A DNA stretch of 64,000 bases from an uncultured Ruminiclostridium sp. (GTDB lineage Bacteria > Bacillota > Clostridia > Oscillospirales > Ruminococcaceae), in assembly GCA_947629925.1 (NCBI GenBank), contig CANRFO010000012.1, forward strand, positions 1-64,000. Reading direction: 5' to 3'. A model generated the notes under the pieces. The model saw nothing but the letters and a program-made list of their open reading frames with translations, was not told the origin of the DNA and did no database searches. Position 1 is the stretch's first letter, and each line of letters starts with the position of its first letter. Made by a program: the position numbers and the translations under genes. Below, one piece after another: positions 52,292 through 61,404 of this stretch.

Positions 52292-53194
52292 TTAAAAAAC
52301 AATATCTTCAAGGGTGGCAAAATTCATAAAATCATCTTGACTTGATAATATATTAGCTCTACAAAAATTCAGTATAAGGTTGCTGATAGTTACAGTAACT
52401 TCCTGCGGCCCTTTGCTGACTTCGGAAATCTGATTATAATATTTATCGGAAACCTTTCCTAAATGGATAGTGGGTGCATTACCGCACCAGAAGTGAGCAT
52501 AATCATCTCCTAAATATTGGGAATTAACATTCAAATCGTTGAAAGGCATACCTTCCCACGCCCCATCAGCAGGATAGAATAAAAGGTCATCTTCTTCACA
52601 ATATTGTTCGTCACCGTCACATAAATGAATATATCCTTTTAACGTCAGCTCTCCCGAAAGATGAAGCGTCTGCCTTTGCAAACTTATTTCGCCGCCTTTG
52701 TCATATAACATTCCGTCTACGTCCGTGACCTTTAATCCACAAATCTCATCGCCTACGTCAATGCGCTGAAACTTGCGGTGAGGAGCGTCAATGAAAGGCA
52801 TTGCGTTATAAGGCTCACAAGGGCGACAATCAGCATTGCCGTCAGAAGGAGAATAATAACCGAACCCTTCAAAGGTGTACACCGAAAAAGGAAGTACGTC
52901 AAGCTGCAAATCAGGGTGTTCCTTTATGAAGTCAACAGCGGTTATATCCTCTCCGCAAACGCCTTTCATCGAAACAACGCTGCTTTCGGACGTATCACTT
53001 TCAGGAGCCGTATCTTCCGAAGCTGTATCTGCGGAGCTTTCCTCGGTCTGGGAAGTCTGCGAGCTTTCCTCGGTCTGGGAAGTCTGGGAGCTTTCCTCCG
53101 CGGGAGCGGTCGTCTGTTCTGCCGTGCCGCTGTTATTGCAGGCGGTGAGGGTAAGGGCAAGCGCAAGTGCAAGCGAAATAAATATTTTTTTCAT
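52292..53194 (-). CDS. Lipoprotein, paralogue 3 of a local family, behind an 11-bp repeat array
   Basis: 300 residues, lipobox L-T-A-C-N, then a linker with repeated Q-T-S-Q-T-E-E-S-S units. It matches the 51341 protein along its length: C-G-E-D-I, Y-T-F-E-G-F-G-Y-Y-S-P-S-D-G, R-I-D-V-G-D-E-I-C-G-L-K, F-Y-P-A-D-G-A-W-E-G-M-P-F-N-D, ending F-A-T-L-E-D-I-V-F. It is the first gene after the promoter at 53247-53334. AAAGGAGAAG precedes the ATG. Function unknown. Confidence 0.8.
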   Translation of the reverse strand: MKKIFISLALALALTLTACNNSGTAEQTTAPAEESSQTSQTEESSQTSQTEESSADTASEDTAPESDTSESSVVSMKGVCGEDITAVDFIKEHPDLQLDVLPFSVYTFEGFGYYSPSDGNADCRPCEPYNAMPFIDAPHRKFQRIDVGDEICGLKVTDVDGMLYDKGGEISLQRQTLHLSGELTLKGYIHLCDGDEQYCEEDDLLFYPADGAWEGMPFNDLNVNSQYLGDDYAHFWCGNAPTIHLGKVSDKYYNQISEVSKGPQEVTVTISNLILNFCRANILSSQDDFMNFATLEDIVF

Positions 53195-53246
53195 AATTTC
53201 TTCTCCTTTGTATTTATAAAATAGGTTTTGTTTTCCTGTTGACTTT

Positions 53247-53334
53247 ATTATAGCATCAAAAAAGCAAAATACAATTACAAAACGGTTACAATTCGGTTAC
53301 AATTTGGTTACAAATAGTTACAAATCGGTAACAA
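53247..53334 (-). promoter_or_regulatory. Promoter with six-copy 11-bp direct-repeat array
   Basis: TTACAA (the last copy TAACAA) recurs at 53275, 53286, 53297, 53308, 53318 and 53329: spacings 11, 11, 11, 10, 11. The consensus is GGTTACAATTC (minus strand GAATTGTAACC). On the minus strand a TATAAT box (53252-53247) follows 22 bases after the last repeat, with no good -35. One-helical-turn repeats next to a bare -10 are typical of activation by OmpR/PhoB-type response regulators. Confidence 0.75.
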
Positions 53335-53339
53335 AAAAT

Positions 53340-53361
53340 CCCGTCCTCGTCAGAGGACGGG
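53340..53361 (-). terminator. Terminator of the PRTase-degV-ferritin unit
   Basis: CCCGTCCTC/GAGGACGGG with loop GTCA. On the minus strand it is followed by ATTTTTTG. An outer GATCCCGT arm extends it. Confidence 0.88.
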
Positions 53362-53389
53362 AACGGGATCTTTTTATCATAACAAATTT

Positions 53390-53899
53390 TTACAGCTTCA
53401 AAGAGGGAGCAGAATATGTTCTCTTACCCAGCTCGCTGTCCAACATATAAAGCCCCTTGGGGTCGCTTCCGAACAGCTCGTAGCGCTTGATGAGGTCGCA
53501 GGCGTTCATTTCCTCCTCGCCCTGCTCCTTGATGAACCAGTCAAGGAACTGCATTGAACGGTAGTCCTTTGCCTTGTGAGCCGCCTCGTAAATGGTATCG
53601 ATAAGAGAGGTAACGTACTTTTCGTGCTTCAGCGTTTCGTCAAGGACTGCCTTTACGCTCTTTACCGCAACTGCGGGCTTTTCTACTGCGTCAAGCTCAG
53701 GCTTTACGCCGTTATTTTGCAGATATTGCAGGAACAGCATTGCGTGAGCCTGCTCCTCCTGCGCCTGGATACGGAACCAGTTGCCGAAGCCTGAAAGTCC
53801 CTCGTCGTAAAGATAGTTTGAAAAGTCCAGATAAAGATAGGCGGAATAAAATTCCTTGTTTATCTGCTGATTGATGAGTTGAGCTGCTTTCTTGTCCAT
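53390..53899 (-). CDS. Ferritin
   Basis: 169 residues, four-helix ferritin. The dinuclear iron site is visible: Glu in I-N-K-E-F-Y-S-A-Y (about 17), the E-E-Q-A-H pair (about 49-53) and Glu in E-Q-G-E-E-E (about 130). It forms a 24-mer iron store and limits iron-driven oxidative damage. It is the non-haem bacterial ferritin (FtnA-like) type. Last gene after degV, 24 bases apart. Confidence 0.94.
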   Translation of the reverse strand: MDKKAAQLINQQINKEFYSAYLYLDFSNYLYDEGLSGFGNWFRIQAQEEQAHAMLFLQYLQNNGVKPELDAVEKPAVAVKSVKAVLDETLKHEKYVTSLIDTIYEAAHKAKDYRSMQFLDWFIKEQGEEEMNACDLIKRYELFGSDPKGLYMLDSELGKRTYSAPSLKL

Positions 53900-53923
53900 G
53901 TTGAAATCTTCCTTTCAGTTATT

Positions 53924-54766
53924 TTATTTTCTTATAAACAGTATTCCCAGAGTGCCGGGACCGCAGTGGCTTGACACGGTGCAGCCCGCGTTCGTTTCCA
54001 GTATCTCGTCAAATCCGATATATTCACCTATCTCCTTCCTTACCTTGTCCGCAAGACCGTCGGGACAGGGAGTGTGGGTGATGAAAATGCGGTCGTTTCG
54101 TATATCGCTGCGGTTTTCAAGCCGCTCCTTAACATACTGGATAATGCATTTCTCAAAAGTCCCTCTGTACTTTTTTCCCACCTTCATCTTGCCGTCGATG
54201 ACCTCAATGCAGGGGCGGAGGGAAAGGAGATTTGCTCCCAGAGCCGCCAGAGCGGAACAGCGCCCGCCTTTGCGAAGATAGTCCAGCTTATCTATCACAA
54301 AGCTTGCCTCTACCTTTGGGGCGAGGGCGTTTATATCCTCAACTATCTTTTCGGGAGAAGCACCCTGCTCCGCCATTTCAGCCGCTTTCAGCACCAAAAG
54401 CCCGCTGCCTGTGGAGAGGTTGCGGGTATCTATGACGTACACGTTGTCAAACTCCTGCGCCGCTATGCAGGCGTTCTGATAGCAGCTTGAAAAGTCGGCG
54501 CTGATGTCAAGGTGTATCACGGCGTCGTACTGAGCCGCAAGGGGCTTGAAGTAATTCACATAATCGTCAGTATTTATTGCGGCGGTGGAGGTTATCGCTC
54601 CGCCTGCGCTAACGTGGTCAAAAATATCCTGCGGCACTATCTCCCGCATATCCTTGTAGGACTTGCCGTCCTTTACTATATAAAGGGGAAGGATATCTAT
54701 CCTGTACTTTTCGGTAAGCTGCGGCGAAAGGTCGCAGGTGCTGTCGGCGGTTATCTTGATGTTCAT
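53924..54766 (-). CDS. DegV family fatty-acid-binding protein
   Basis: 280 residues. DegV motifs: I-T-A-D-S-T-C-D-L-S at the N-terminus, the lipid-contacting T-S/T-A-A-I-N segment (about 58-63), H-L-D-I-S-A-D-F-S-S-C-Y-Q-N-A, and C-G-P-G-T-L-G-I-L near the end. FakB-type members carry a fatty acid to the FakA kinase for phospholipid synthesis; no fakA is in this window. Eighteen bases separate it from the PRTase-like gene. Confidence 0.93.
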   Translation of the reverse strand: MNIKITADSTCDLSPQLTEKYRIDILPLYIVKDGKSYKDMREIVPQDIFDHVSAGGAITSTAAINTDDYVNYFKPLAAQYDAVIHLDISADFSSCYQNACIAAQEFDNVYVIDTRNLSTGSGLLVLKAAEMAEQGASPEKIVEDINALAPKVEASFVIDKLDYLRKGGRCSALAALGANLLSLRPCIEVIDGKMKVGKKYRGTFEKCIIQYVKERLENRSDIRNDRIFITHTPCPDGLADKVRKEIGEYIGFDEILETNAGCTVSSHCGPGTLGILFIRK

Positions 54767-54784
54767 ACCCTTCTCCTTGAAACG

Positions 54785-55423
54785 TCAGATCTTTGAATAT
54801 CCATAGGCGTTTATGAGAGCGTCCACCTTGCGCTTTGCGGCGCACATGGGACATTCCGAGGCGGAATGGCTCTCGTATCCCGGGAAGTCATGAGGTGTGA
54901 AGATGGACTTCACCTCAATGCCGTTCACCTCGTTTACTGCGCTGAACAGGGCGGCTACGCTCACAAGCTCGCCGTTATAATATTTCAGGCACTCTATGCA
55001 GCGGTTTATAGTCCAGCCTGTTGAAACGCTGGAGATAAGGAGCAACACACGCTTTCCCCATATCATAGGCTGAGTGTCGTCGCGGAATATCATCTGGTTG
55101 TTGCTGTCAAGCTCTGGAGTAATTACGTTTATGTCGTTGCCGAAGTTTATCGAGCGATTGGAGCCTATGGAAAGTCCCTCCGCCAGAAATGCTCCCAGCA
55201 TCTGCGTTCCCTCAAGGCAGACTATAGTGTCTATTGGGGTGGAATCGTAAATTCCCGCCAAGACCTGAGCGGTCTCCTTGGCGTTTTTGTACCTGCGCTT
55301 TATCTTGTTCAGGTCAACGTAATAATTTACATGGGAGTGGTTGGTGGCGAAATGGCCGGGAATTATGCCGATCTTTATCTTGGGATTTTTGCTGTAAGTT
55401 ATTTCCTGAGTGCGATTTTCCAT
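54785..55423 (-). CDS. Phosphoribosyltransferase-fold protein with Cys motif
   Basis: 212 residues. It has the PRTase core order: V-C-L-E-G-T-Q-M-L-G (PPi loop position) and K-R-V-L-L-L-I-S-S-V-S-T-G-W-T (PRPP-loop position). The usual acidic pair of the PRPP loop is replaced by I-S-S-V-S, so catalysis may be lost or altered. A C-P-M-C motif lies near the C-terminus. Often annotated as orotate phosphoribosyltransferase-like, but the reaction is uncertain. AAGGAGC precedes the ATG. Confidence 0.75.
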   Translation of the reverse strand: MENRTQEITYSKNPKIKIGIIPGHFATNHSHVNYYVDLNKIKRRYKNAKETAQVLAGIYDSTPIDTIVCLEGTQMLGAFLAEGLSIGSNRSINFGNDINVITPELDSNNQMIFRDDTQPMIWGKRVLLLISSVSTGWTINRCIECLKYYNGELVSVAALFSAVNEVNGIEVKSIFTPHDFPGYESHSASECPMCAAKRKVDALINAYGYSKI

Positions 55424-55848
55424 TACAAGCTCCTTCCGTTACAGCCTGATTATTGATTGTTCTTGGCTGTACAGTAAAAATATTGTATCACAATATAACA
55501 AAAAAATCAACTAAGGTCAATAAAAATATGTACATTTGCACAAACAAATTTGGTTTATTTTTACATTAAAAGCGTACTCGTTTTTGCAAAAAATTTAAGA
55601 AAACCGCAGATTTATAACACTTTTTCCGCACTTTGTAAATGTTTTTTCTTTTTATACATCTGCCTTTTACTTAATTTCAAAAATTTCTTTATGCAAAGTG
55701 CATAAAATTTTTTAGATTTATTCTATGCCTGATATGAAAAAAATACAAAAAATTACTGGATTTTTTATCAGTGTTGTAGTATAATAAAGACAGCGTATTT
55801 GTTTTTGTTTATATAAATGAATGCGAAAATCATATTCGGAGGTTTAAC
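55424..55848. other. 425-base intergenic region between divergent units
   Basis: AT-rich with no gene that I can support. It must hold the promoter of the PRTase-degV-ferritin unit (not clearly seen) and the promoter of the EF-G-like gene near 55757-55785. Confidence 0.6.
55757..55785 (+). promoter_or_regulatory. Probable promoter of the EF-G-like gene
   Basis: TATAAT (55780-55785) with a weak -35, TGGATT (55757-55762), at 17 bases. Confidence 0.5.
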
Positions 55849-57915
55849 ATGAAAACCTATAAATGCAAAAATATCCGAAACGTGGCTCTCGCGGGTCATG
55901 GAGGAAGCGGAAAGACTTCACTTGCAGAAGCGCTGATGTACGTCAGCGGGGGTCTTGACAGAATGGGAAAGGTGGCGGACGGAAGCTCTGTCTGCGACTT
56001 CGATCCCGATGAAATAAAGCGCAAGATCTCGCTTAACGCCGCCCTTACATACGCCGAGTGGAAGGACGTTAAAGTCAACATTATAGACACTCCGGGGCAG
56101 TTTGACTTCGTGGGCGAGATGATAGAGGGTGTGCGCGCCGCTGAAAGCGTTATCATCGCGCTCCCCGCAAAGGACGGCGTTCAGGTGGGAACGATAAAGG
56201 CTTACAATCAGGCAAAGGCTGAGAAAAAAGCAAGTATGTTCGTTGTCACCAGAATGGAGGAGGAAAACTCCAACTTCTACCGCGTTCTTGAAGAGCTGAA
56301 AACGAATTTCGGTCCTTCGATCTGCCCTATCGTTGTTCCCTTTGACAAATTCGGAACAGTAGAAAGCTACATCAATCTGCTGGAGATGAAGGCTTACGCT
56401 TACTCCGCAGGCGGGAAGAGAACGGAAGTTGAAATGCCCGCGTCGGAAAACCGTCTGAAGGGCTTGCGCGCCGCTATGGCGGAGGCTGTTGCCGAAACGG
56501 ACGAAGAGCTGATGATGAGATATTTCGAGAACGAGGGCGAGGACTTCACCTTTGCGGAGATAGTAAAGGGCATACACGACGGTATCGACCAGGGCGTTAT
56601 CACCCCTGTGGTATGCTGCTCAGGCGATACGCTGGCGTCTGTGGATATGCTCCTTGACACTATCGTTTATATGCTTCCCTCTCCTGACGAGCGTCTCGGT
56701 GAGCCTAAAGAGGGCAATTATATAAAATATGATGAAAACGGACCTTTGTCCGCATTTGTGTTCAAGACCGTCGCCGACCCGTTTGTCGGTAAGATGAGCT
56801 TTGTAAAGGTCGTTCAGGGACGGCTGACTGTAAGCTCTCCTATCGTCAACGCAACTACGGGTGAGGCTGAAAAGCCCGGCAAGGTGCTTGCAATAAAGGG
56901 CAAAAAGCAGGAAGAGCTGGCTGAGGCTGTGGCAGGCGATATTGTTGCCCTGACCAAGCTGAACGCAAACACAAACGATACTCTCTGCGACCCGTCAAAC
57001 GTTGTGAAATACGACGCCATGGTATTCCCGCAGGCTTGCTTCTTCAAGGGCATTTCCGCAGGCAACAAAGGCGACGACGGCAAGCTGGGAACTGCTATCA
57101 GGCGTTTGCTGGAGGAGGATAAGACCCTTTCTTACAGCCACAATCACGAAACGCACCAGCGTATCCTTGGCGGACTTGGCGAACAGCATATCGACGTTGC
57201 GGTGCAGAAGCTGAAAAACAAATTCGGCGTTGACGTTGAAACTGCGGATATGATAATCGCTTACCGCGAGACCATACGCAAAAAAGTCAGCGTTGAGGGC
57301 AAGCACAAGAAGCAGTCGGGCGGTCACGGACAGTACGGTCACGTTAAGATGGAATTTGAACCCGGCGACACCGACGAGCTTGTATTTGAAGAAAGAGTTG
57401 TGGGCGGAAGCGTTCCAAAGAACTACTTCCCCGCAGTTGAAAAGGGACTTCAGGAGAGCATAGCTCACGGTGTGCTGGCAGGCTATCCCGTTGTTAAACT
57501 GAAAGCTACGCTGTTTGACGGCTCCTATCACCCTGTTGACAGCTCGGAGCAGGCGTTCAAGATGGCGGCTCACCTTGCGTACAAGGCGGGACTTCAGCAG
57601 GCTTCACCCTGTCTGCTTGAGCCGATAATGAGCCTTGCCATAACCGTTCCCGACGACAACACAGGCGACGTTATGGGCGTTATCAACAAGCGCAGAGGCG
57701 CAGTGCTTGGTATGAATCCTGTGGGCAAGGGCATTACAGAGGTATCTGCCGAGCTGCCTATGGCGGAAACAGGCGATTTTGCCACCGTTATCCGTCAGAT
57801 GACAAGAGGTATGGGCGGCTTTACGATGGAATTTGCAAGATACGAGCAGCTCCCCTCAAATCTGGAGGCGGAAGTTATCGCCAATGCTCCCAAATTCAGC
57901 GAGTATGAGGGATAA
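55849..57915 (+). CDS. EF-G-like translational GTPase (EF-G2 type)
   Basis: 688 residues with EF-G domain order. G1 is G-H-G-G-S-G-K-T (16-23). G3 is D-T-P-G-Q-F-D-F, with Gln where EF-G has the catalytic His. The G4 position reads V-T-R-M-E-E-E-N, where EF-G has N/T-K-M-D. C-terminal domains include G-G-H-G-Q-Y-G-H-V and G-x-R-Q-M-T-R-G-M-type ends. It is the second, non-essential EF-G paralogue type of Firmicutes, role unsettled (recycling or stress). GGAGG precedes the ATG. Confidence 0.9.
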   Translation: MKTYKCKNIRNVALAGHGGSGKTSLAEALMYVSGGLDRMGKVADGSSVCDFDPDEIKRKISLNAALTYAEWKDVKVNIIDTPGQFDFVGEMIEGVRAAESVIIALPAKDGVQVGTIKAYNQAKAEKKASMFVVTRMEEENSNFYRVLEELKTNFGPSICPIVVPFDKFGTVESYINLLEMKAYAYSAGGKRTEVEMPASENRLKGLRAAMAEAVAETDEELMMRYFENEGEDFTFAEIVKGIHDGIDQGVITPVVCCSGDTLASVDMLLDTIVYMLPSPDERLGEPKEGNYIKYDENGPLSAFVFKTVADPFVGKMSFVKVVQGRLTVSSPIVNATTGEAEKPGKVLAIKGKKQEELAEAVAGDIVALTKLNANTNDTLCDPSNVVKYDAMVFPQACFFKGISAGNKGDDGKLGTAIRRLLEEDKTLSYSHNHETHQRILGGLGEQHIDVAVQKLKNKFGVDVETADMIIAYRETIRKKVSVEGKHKKQSGGHGQYGHVKMEFEPGDTDELVFEERVVGGSVPKNYFPAVEKGLQESIAHGVLAGYPVVKLKATLFDGSYHPVDSSEQAFKMAAHLAYKAGLQQASPCLLEPIMSLAITVPDDNTGDVMGVINKRRGAVLGMNPVGKGITEVSAELPMAETGDFATVIRQMTRGMGGFTMEFARYEQLPSNLEAEVIANAPKFSEYEG

Positions 57916-57937
57916 TGACAGTTAATTGAATTTTCAA

Positions 57938-57963
57938 AGCCGATGGTTCTGCCATCGGTTTTG
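57938..57963 (+). terminator. Terminator after the EF-G-like gene
   Basis: GCCGATGG/CCATCGGT with loop TTCTG, then TTTTGG. Confidence 0.72.
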
Positions 57964-57983
57964 GTTTAAAGAAAGGGATCTTT

Positions 57984-59000
57984 ATGAAAGCACTTATAAT
58001 CGGCGGAACGGGAACTATAAGCAGCGCGGTTGTTGAGCTTCTTGTCAAAAAGCAGTGGGAAGTTTATGTTCTCAACAGAGGAACAGGCAGAAAAACACTG
58101 CCGTCGGAAGTAAAACAGATAACGGTAAATATCGACGATGAAAAGGCGGTCAGCGAAAAGCTGGCGGGACTGCACTTTGACACGGTGTGCGAATTTATCG
58201 GCTTCGTGCCGCCGCAGTTGGAGCGGGACTACCGTTTGTTCAAGGGGAAAACAAATCAGTATATTTTCATAAGCTCCGCCTCCGCTTATCACAAGCCTGT
58301 ACGCAGCTATGTCATAACCGAGGGGACGACCCTTGCAAATCCCCACTGGGAATATTCCCGCAACAAAATAGCCTGCGAGGAATATCTGATGAAGCTGTAC
58401 AGAGATAAGGGCTTTCCCGTCACTATCGTCCGTCCCAGCCATACCTATGACGAGCGGGCGATACCTGTTGGCGCTCACGGGAAAAACGGCTTCTGGCAGG
58501 TGATAAAGAGGATAAAGGAGGAAAAGCCCGTCATTATTCAAGGGGACGGCTCTTCTCTCTGGACGGTGACCTTCAACACCGATTTCGCCGTGGGTTTTGT
58601 GGGACTTATGGGAAATCCTCACGCTATCGGAGAGGCGTTCCATATCACCAGCGACGAAAGCCTGACCTGGGATCAGATATATGAAACGATAGCAGACGCT
58701 CTGGGAGTTAAGCTGAAGCCCTATCACGTTTCCTCCGATTTTCTCGCCGAAGTGGGAAAGCAGTATGATTTTGAGGGCGGACTGCTTGGGGACAAATCCT
58801 GCACAGTGGTGTTCGACAACAGCAAGCTGAAAAGGATCGTTCCCGAATACAATGCTGTGGTAAGCTTCAAAGAGGGCGTGAGAAAGGCACTTGACTACAT
58901 TCTCGCTCACCCCGAATGTCAGGTGGAGGACGAGGAGTTCGACAAGTGGTGCGATAACGTTATTGAGGCTTTGGAAAAAGCGAAAAAGACATTGATGTAA
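57984..59000 (+). CDS. NAD(P)-dependent epimerase/dehydratase (extended SDR)
   Basis: 338 residues. Rossmann start M-K-A-L-I-I-G-G-T-G-T-I-S; the extended-SDR region F-I-S-S-A-S-A-Y-H-K with the Y-x-x-x-K equivalent in Y-S-R-N-K (about 118-122). I-V-R-P-S-H-T-Y and F-H-I-T-S-D-E-S-L-T-W are typical of the atypical sugar-nucleotide epimerase group of Firmicutes. GAAAGG lies before ATG. Substrate not determined. Confidence 0.88.
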   Translation: MKALIIGGTGTISSAVVELLVKKQWEVYVLNRGTGRKTLPSEVKQITVNIDDEKAVSEKLAGLHFDTVCEFIGFVPPQLERDYRLFKGKTNQYIFISSASAYHKPVRSYVITEGTTLANPHWEYSRNKIACEEYLMKLYRDKGFPVTIVRPSHTYDERAIPVGAHGKNGFWQVIKRIKEEKPVIIQGDGSSLWTVTFNTDFAVGFVGLMGNPHAIGEAFHITSDESLTWDQIYETIADALGVKLKPYHVSSDFLAEVGKQYDFEGGLLGDKSCTVVFDNSKLKRIVPEYNAVVSFKEGVRKALDYILAHPECQVEDEEFDKWCDNVIEALEKAKKTLM

Positions 59001-59014
59001 AATTTTGAATAAAG

Positions 59015-59045
59015 AAAAAGCAGACTTTAAAAAGTCTGCTTTTTT
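59015..59045. terminator. Bidirectional terminator
   Basis: AAAAAGCAGACTTT/AAAGTCTGCTTTTT between the epimerase and the convergent NUDIX gene. Confidence 0.9.
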
Positions 59046-59054
59046 ATATGCGTT

Positions 59055-59591
59055 TTACTCGTCTATGGAGATCTCGCCCTTTTCTATCATTTCGATGGCG
59101 TAATCTATAATTATCTTCTCTCTTTTCAGCATAAATTTCATCTTATATTCGCCGCACATATCAAGGGATTTTTCCATAAGGGAGGAGGCGTCCTGAAGGC
59201 TCATCCAGTTCATTGAAAAGCCGGGCTGCTTCTCTCCTGCGGGCTGCTGCGGTTTCTGGCACTCGCCCTCTGTCCTGCCGATAAAGGCGTAGGAATACTG
59301 GCAGAAGTTGGTCTTTCCCTTATGCTCCTCCACCGTTCCCAAGGGGGCGATTATTTTGCAGTTATAGCCTGTTTCCTCCAACACCTCGCGTACAAAGGCG
59401 TCGCTTTCACGCTCGCCCAGCTCTATCCCGCCGCCGGGGAGCTTATAAAGTCCGTTGGCGCTCATAAGTATCATTCCCGCTTTGTTTTCGTCGTTAAGCA
59501 GGATACCCCTTGCGCCGTATCGGGCTATGTCGGTGCATAGTTTAGGTTCTCCTCCGTTGAAATCAGCGTCGGTTATTACCGCTTTAAGCAT
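59055..59591 (-). CDS. NUDIX hydrolase
   Basis: About 178 residues. AGGAAAGGA lies upstream of three close ATGs; I use ATG 59591, with 59597 and 59600 as alternatives. The NUDIX box is G-G-G-I-E-L-G-E-R-E-x(5)-R-E-V-L-E-E-T-G-Y. The preceding Y-K-L-P motif fits the MutT-type core, and the C-terminal part is helical. Substrate unknown. It follows the DUF6171-like gene by 42 bases. Confidence 0.87.
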   Translation of the reverse strand: MLKAVITDADFNGGEPKLCTDIARYGARGILLNDENKAGMILMSANGLYKLPGGGIELGERESDAFVREVLEETGYNCKIIAPLGTVEEHKGKTNFCQYSYAFIGRTEGECQKPQQPAGEKQPGFSMNWMSLQDASSLMEKSLDMCGEYKMKFMLKREKIIIDYAIEMIEKGEISIDE

Positions 59592-59633
59592 TGACATCAT
59601 TCCTTTCCTCAAGTTGAGCCGCGGTTTTTCTTT

Positions 59634-59879
59634 CTACCACAGCTTTTCCTCCGAGGGACATCGGTTTTTTCTTACCGCCGCCCTCATCTCAACGTAACAG
59701 CCGCATTTTCCGCAGACGCCGCTGTTAAGGTCATCACACTCGCTGCATTTTTCAAGCCGCTGTTTGTATAAGTCCTCGCTTGCCCTTATATCGGGGGAAA
59801 GAGTGGAGATATACTCGCTGACCGCCTGCGCCAGCTCCTGTTCCCCCGCCTGCTTTAAAAGACATCTGCAAGGCTTCAT
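59634..59879 (-). CDS. Small Cys-rich protein (DUF6171-like)
   Basis: 81 residues from ATG 59879, which overlaps the GH51 stop by 4 bases (ATGA). Nine Cys in all: C-R-C-L-L at the start and the run K-C-S-E-C...[10 protein letters not shown], probably a zinc site, then K-x-R-C-P near the end. Matches the DUF6171 pattern of short Firmicute proteins. Function unknown. Confidence 0.75.
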   Translation of the reverse strand: MKPCRCLLKQAGEQELAQAVSEYISTLSPDIRASEDLYKQRLEKCSECDDLNSGVCGKCGCYVEMRAAVRKNRCPSEEKLW

Positions 59880-61342
59880 TCTATCGTAAAGGCGGTGACG
59901 GAGCATTTGGGAAGCTTTACTTTAAGCTTTCCTCCGTTTATGCCGTAGTCTGTGAAGTCGGTCTTTCTTACTCTTTCGGGAGAATCAAAGGTGTTATGTT
60001 CCCTCACGTCGGGAGCGGTGAGGACTTCGGCTTTTACTGTTCTGACCGCAAAATCCTTTACGCTTATCTCTACCTCCTGAACATCTGTAAGGGAGGCGTT
60101 GGTGACGGTGAGGGACAACTTTCCGTCCTTTACGGAAGCGCTGTGGCTCAGCATAGGCGCGTTCTCGAAGCTTACGCTGTCGCAGGTGGAATATACCCTG
60201 TCGCCCTCCATATGGCGGCGGTAAAGGTCAAACACATGATAGGTGGGAGTTTTGGTCATACGCTCGCCCTCGGTGAGTATCACCGACTGCAAAACATTTA
60301 CCACCTGCGCTATGTTCGCCATAACTATCCTGTCGCTGTGGGAGATGAATATGTCGAGGTTGAGGGCGGCAGTCACTGCGTCGCGCATTGTGTTCTGCTG
60401 ATACAAAAATCCGGGGTTGGTCCCCTTTTCCACGTCGAACCAGTTGCCCCACTCGTCCACGATAAGTCCTATCTCGTGCTTGGGGTCGTGGCGGGACATT
60501 ATCTCAAGATGACGGGTGATTATCTCCTCCATCTGCATAGCGGCTCTCAGCGTTTCGTAATATTCCTCGTCGGTGAAATCGACTGCGTCCCCCTTATGCT
60601 CCCAGTTGCCGTAGGGAACGGTATAGTAGTGCAGGCTTATCGCCTTGGTGTGCCACGGTCTTACTGTCTTTAACAGCTCGTCAGTCCAGTTGTAATCCAT
60701 AGCGTTGGGGCCGCAGGCTACCTTGAACAGCTGATTGTCGTCATAATCACGGCAAAAGCTCTGATACTGATTGTACAGGTCGGCGTAATACTGAGGGCGC
60801 ATATTTCCGCCGCAGCCCCAGTTTTCGTTTCCTATGCCGAAATATTTCAGCTTCCAGGGCTTTTCCCTGCCGTTTTTGCGGCGCAGGTCAGCCATAGGAG
60901 AAATGCCGCCGAAGGTCATATACTCAACCCACTGAGCCATTTCCTGCACGGTGCCAGAGCCTAAGTTCCCCGCAACGTACGGCTCGCAGCCAAGCTCCTC
61001 GCACAGATCCATAAATTCGTGGGTGCCGAAGCTGTTGTCCTCGGTAACTCCGCCCCAGTGAACGTTTACCAGCTTTTTGCGCTGTGACTTTTCGCCTATA
61101 CCGTCCATCCAGTGATAGGTGTCGGCAAAGCAGCCGCCAGGCCAGCGGAGAACGGGTACTTCCAACGCCTTCAGCGCCTCAAAGACGTCTGTCCTTATGC
61201 CGTTTTTATTGGGTATCTTGGAGTTTTCCCCTACATAAATGCCCTCGTAAATGCACCGTCCAAGGTGCTCGGAAAAGTGTCCGAAAATGTTTTTGCTGAT
61301 ACGGGACTGCTTGTTCCCTGCGTCAATAAAAAGCTGCTTCAC
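59876..61342 (-). CDS. Alpha-L-arabinofuranosidase, GH51
   Basis: 488 residues starting at GTG 61342 with GGGAGGAAAC upstream. (beta/alpha)8 barrel plus C-terminal beta domain. The acid/base Glu lies in G-I-G-N-E-N-W-G (about 172) and the nucleophile Glu in V-D-E-W-G-N-W (about 298). [10 protein letters not shown] sits early. No signal peptide, so it removes arabinose from imported arabinoxylan or arabinan oligosaccharides. Own promoter. First gene of a unit with the Cys-rich protein and NUDIX gene. Confidence 0.94.
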   Translation of the reverse strand: MKQLFIDAGNKQSRISKNIFGHFSEHLGRCIYEGIYVGENSKIPNKNGIRTDVFEALKALEVPVLRWPGGCFADTYHWMDGIGEKSQRKKLVNVHWGGVTEDNSFGTHEFMDLCEELGCEPYVAGNLGSGTVQEMAQWVEYMTFGGISPMADLRRKNGREKPWKLKYFGIGNENWGCGGNMRPQYYADLYNQYQSFCRDYDDNQLFKVACGPNAMDYNWTDELLKTVRPWHTKAISLHYYTVPYGNWEHKGDAVDFTDEEYYETLRAAMQMEEIITRHLEIMSRHDPKHEIGLIVDEWGNWFDVEKGTNPGFLYQQNTMRDAVTAALNLDIFISHSDRIVMANIAQVVNVLQSVILTEGERMTKTPTYHVFDLYRRHMEGDRVYSTCDSVSFENAPMLSHSASVKDGKLSLTVTNASLTDVQEVEISVKDFAVRTVKAEVLTAPDVREHNTFDSPERVRKTDFTDYGINGGKLKVKLPKCSVTAFTIE

Positions 61343-61404
61343 TTTGTTTCCTCCCTCGGTATTTTATGAAAGACTTTCTTGCCGTCTGAAAATTTACTGT
61401 AAAC

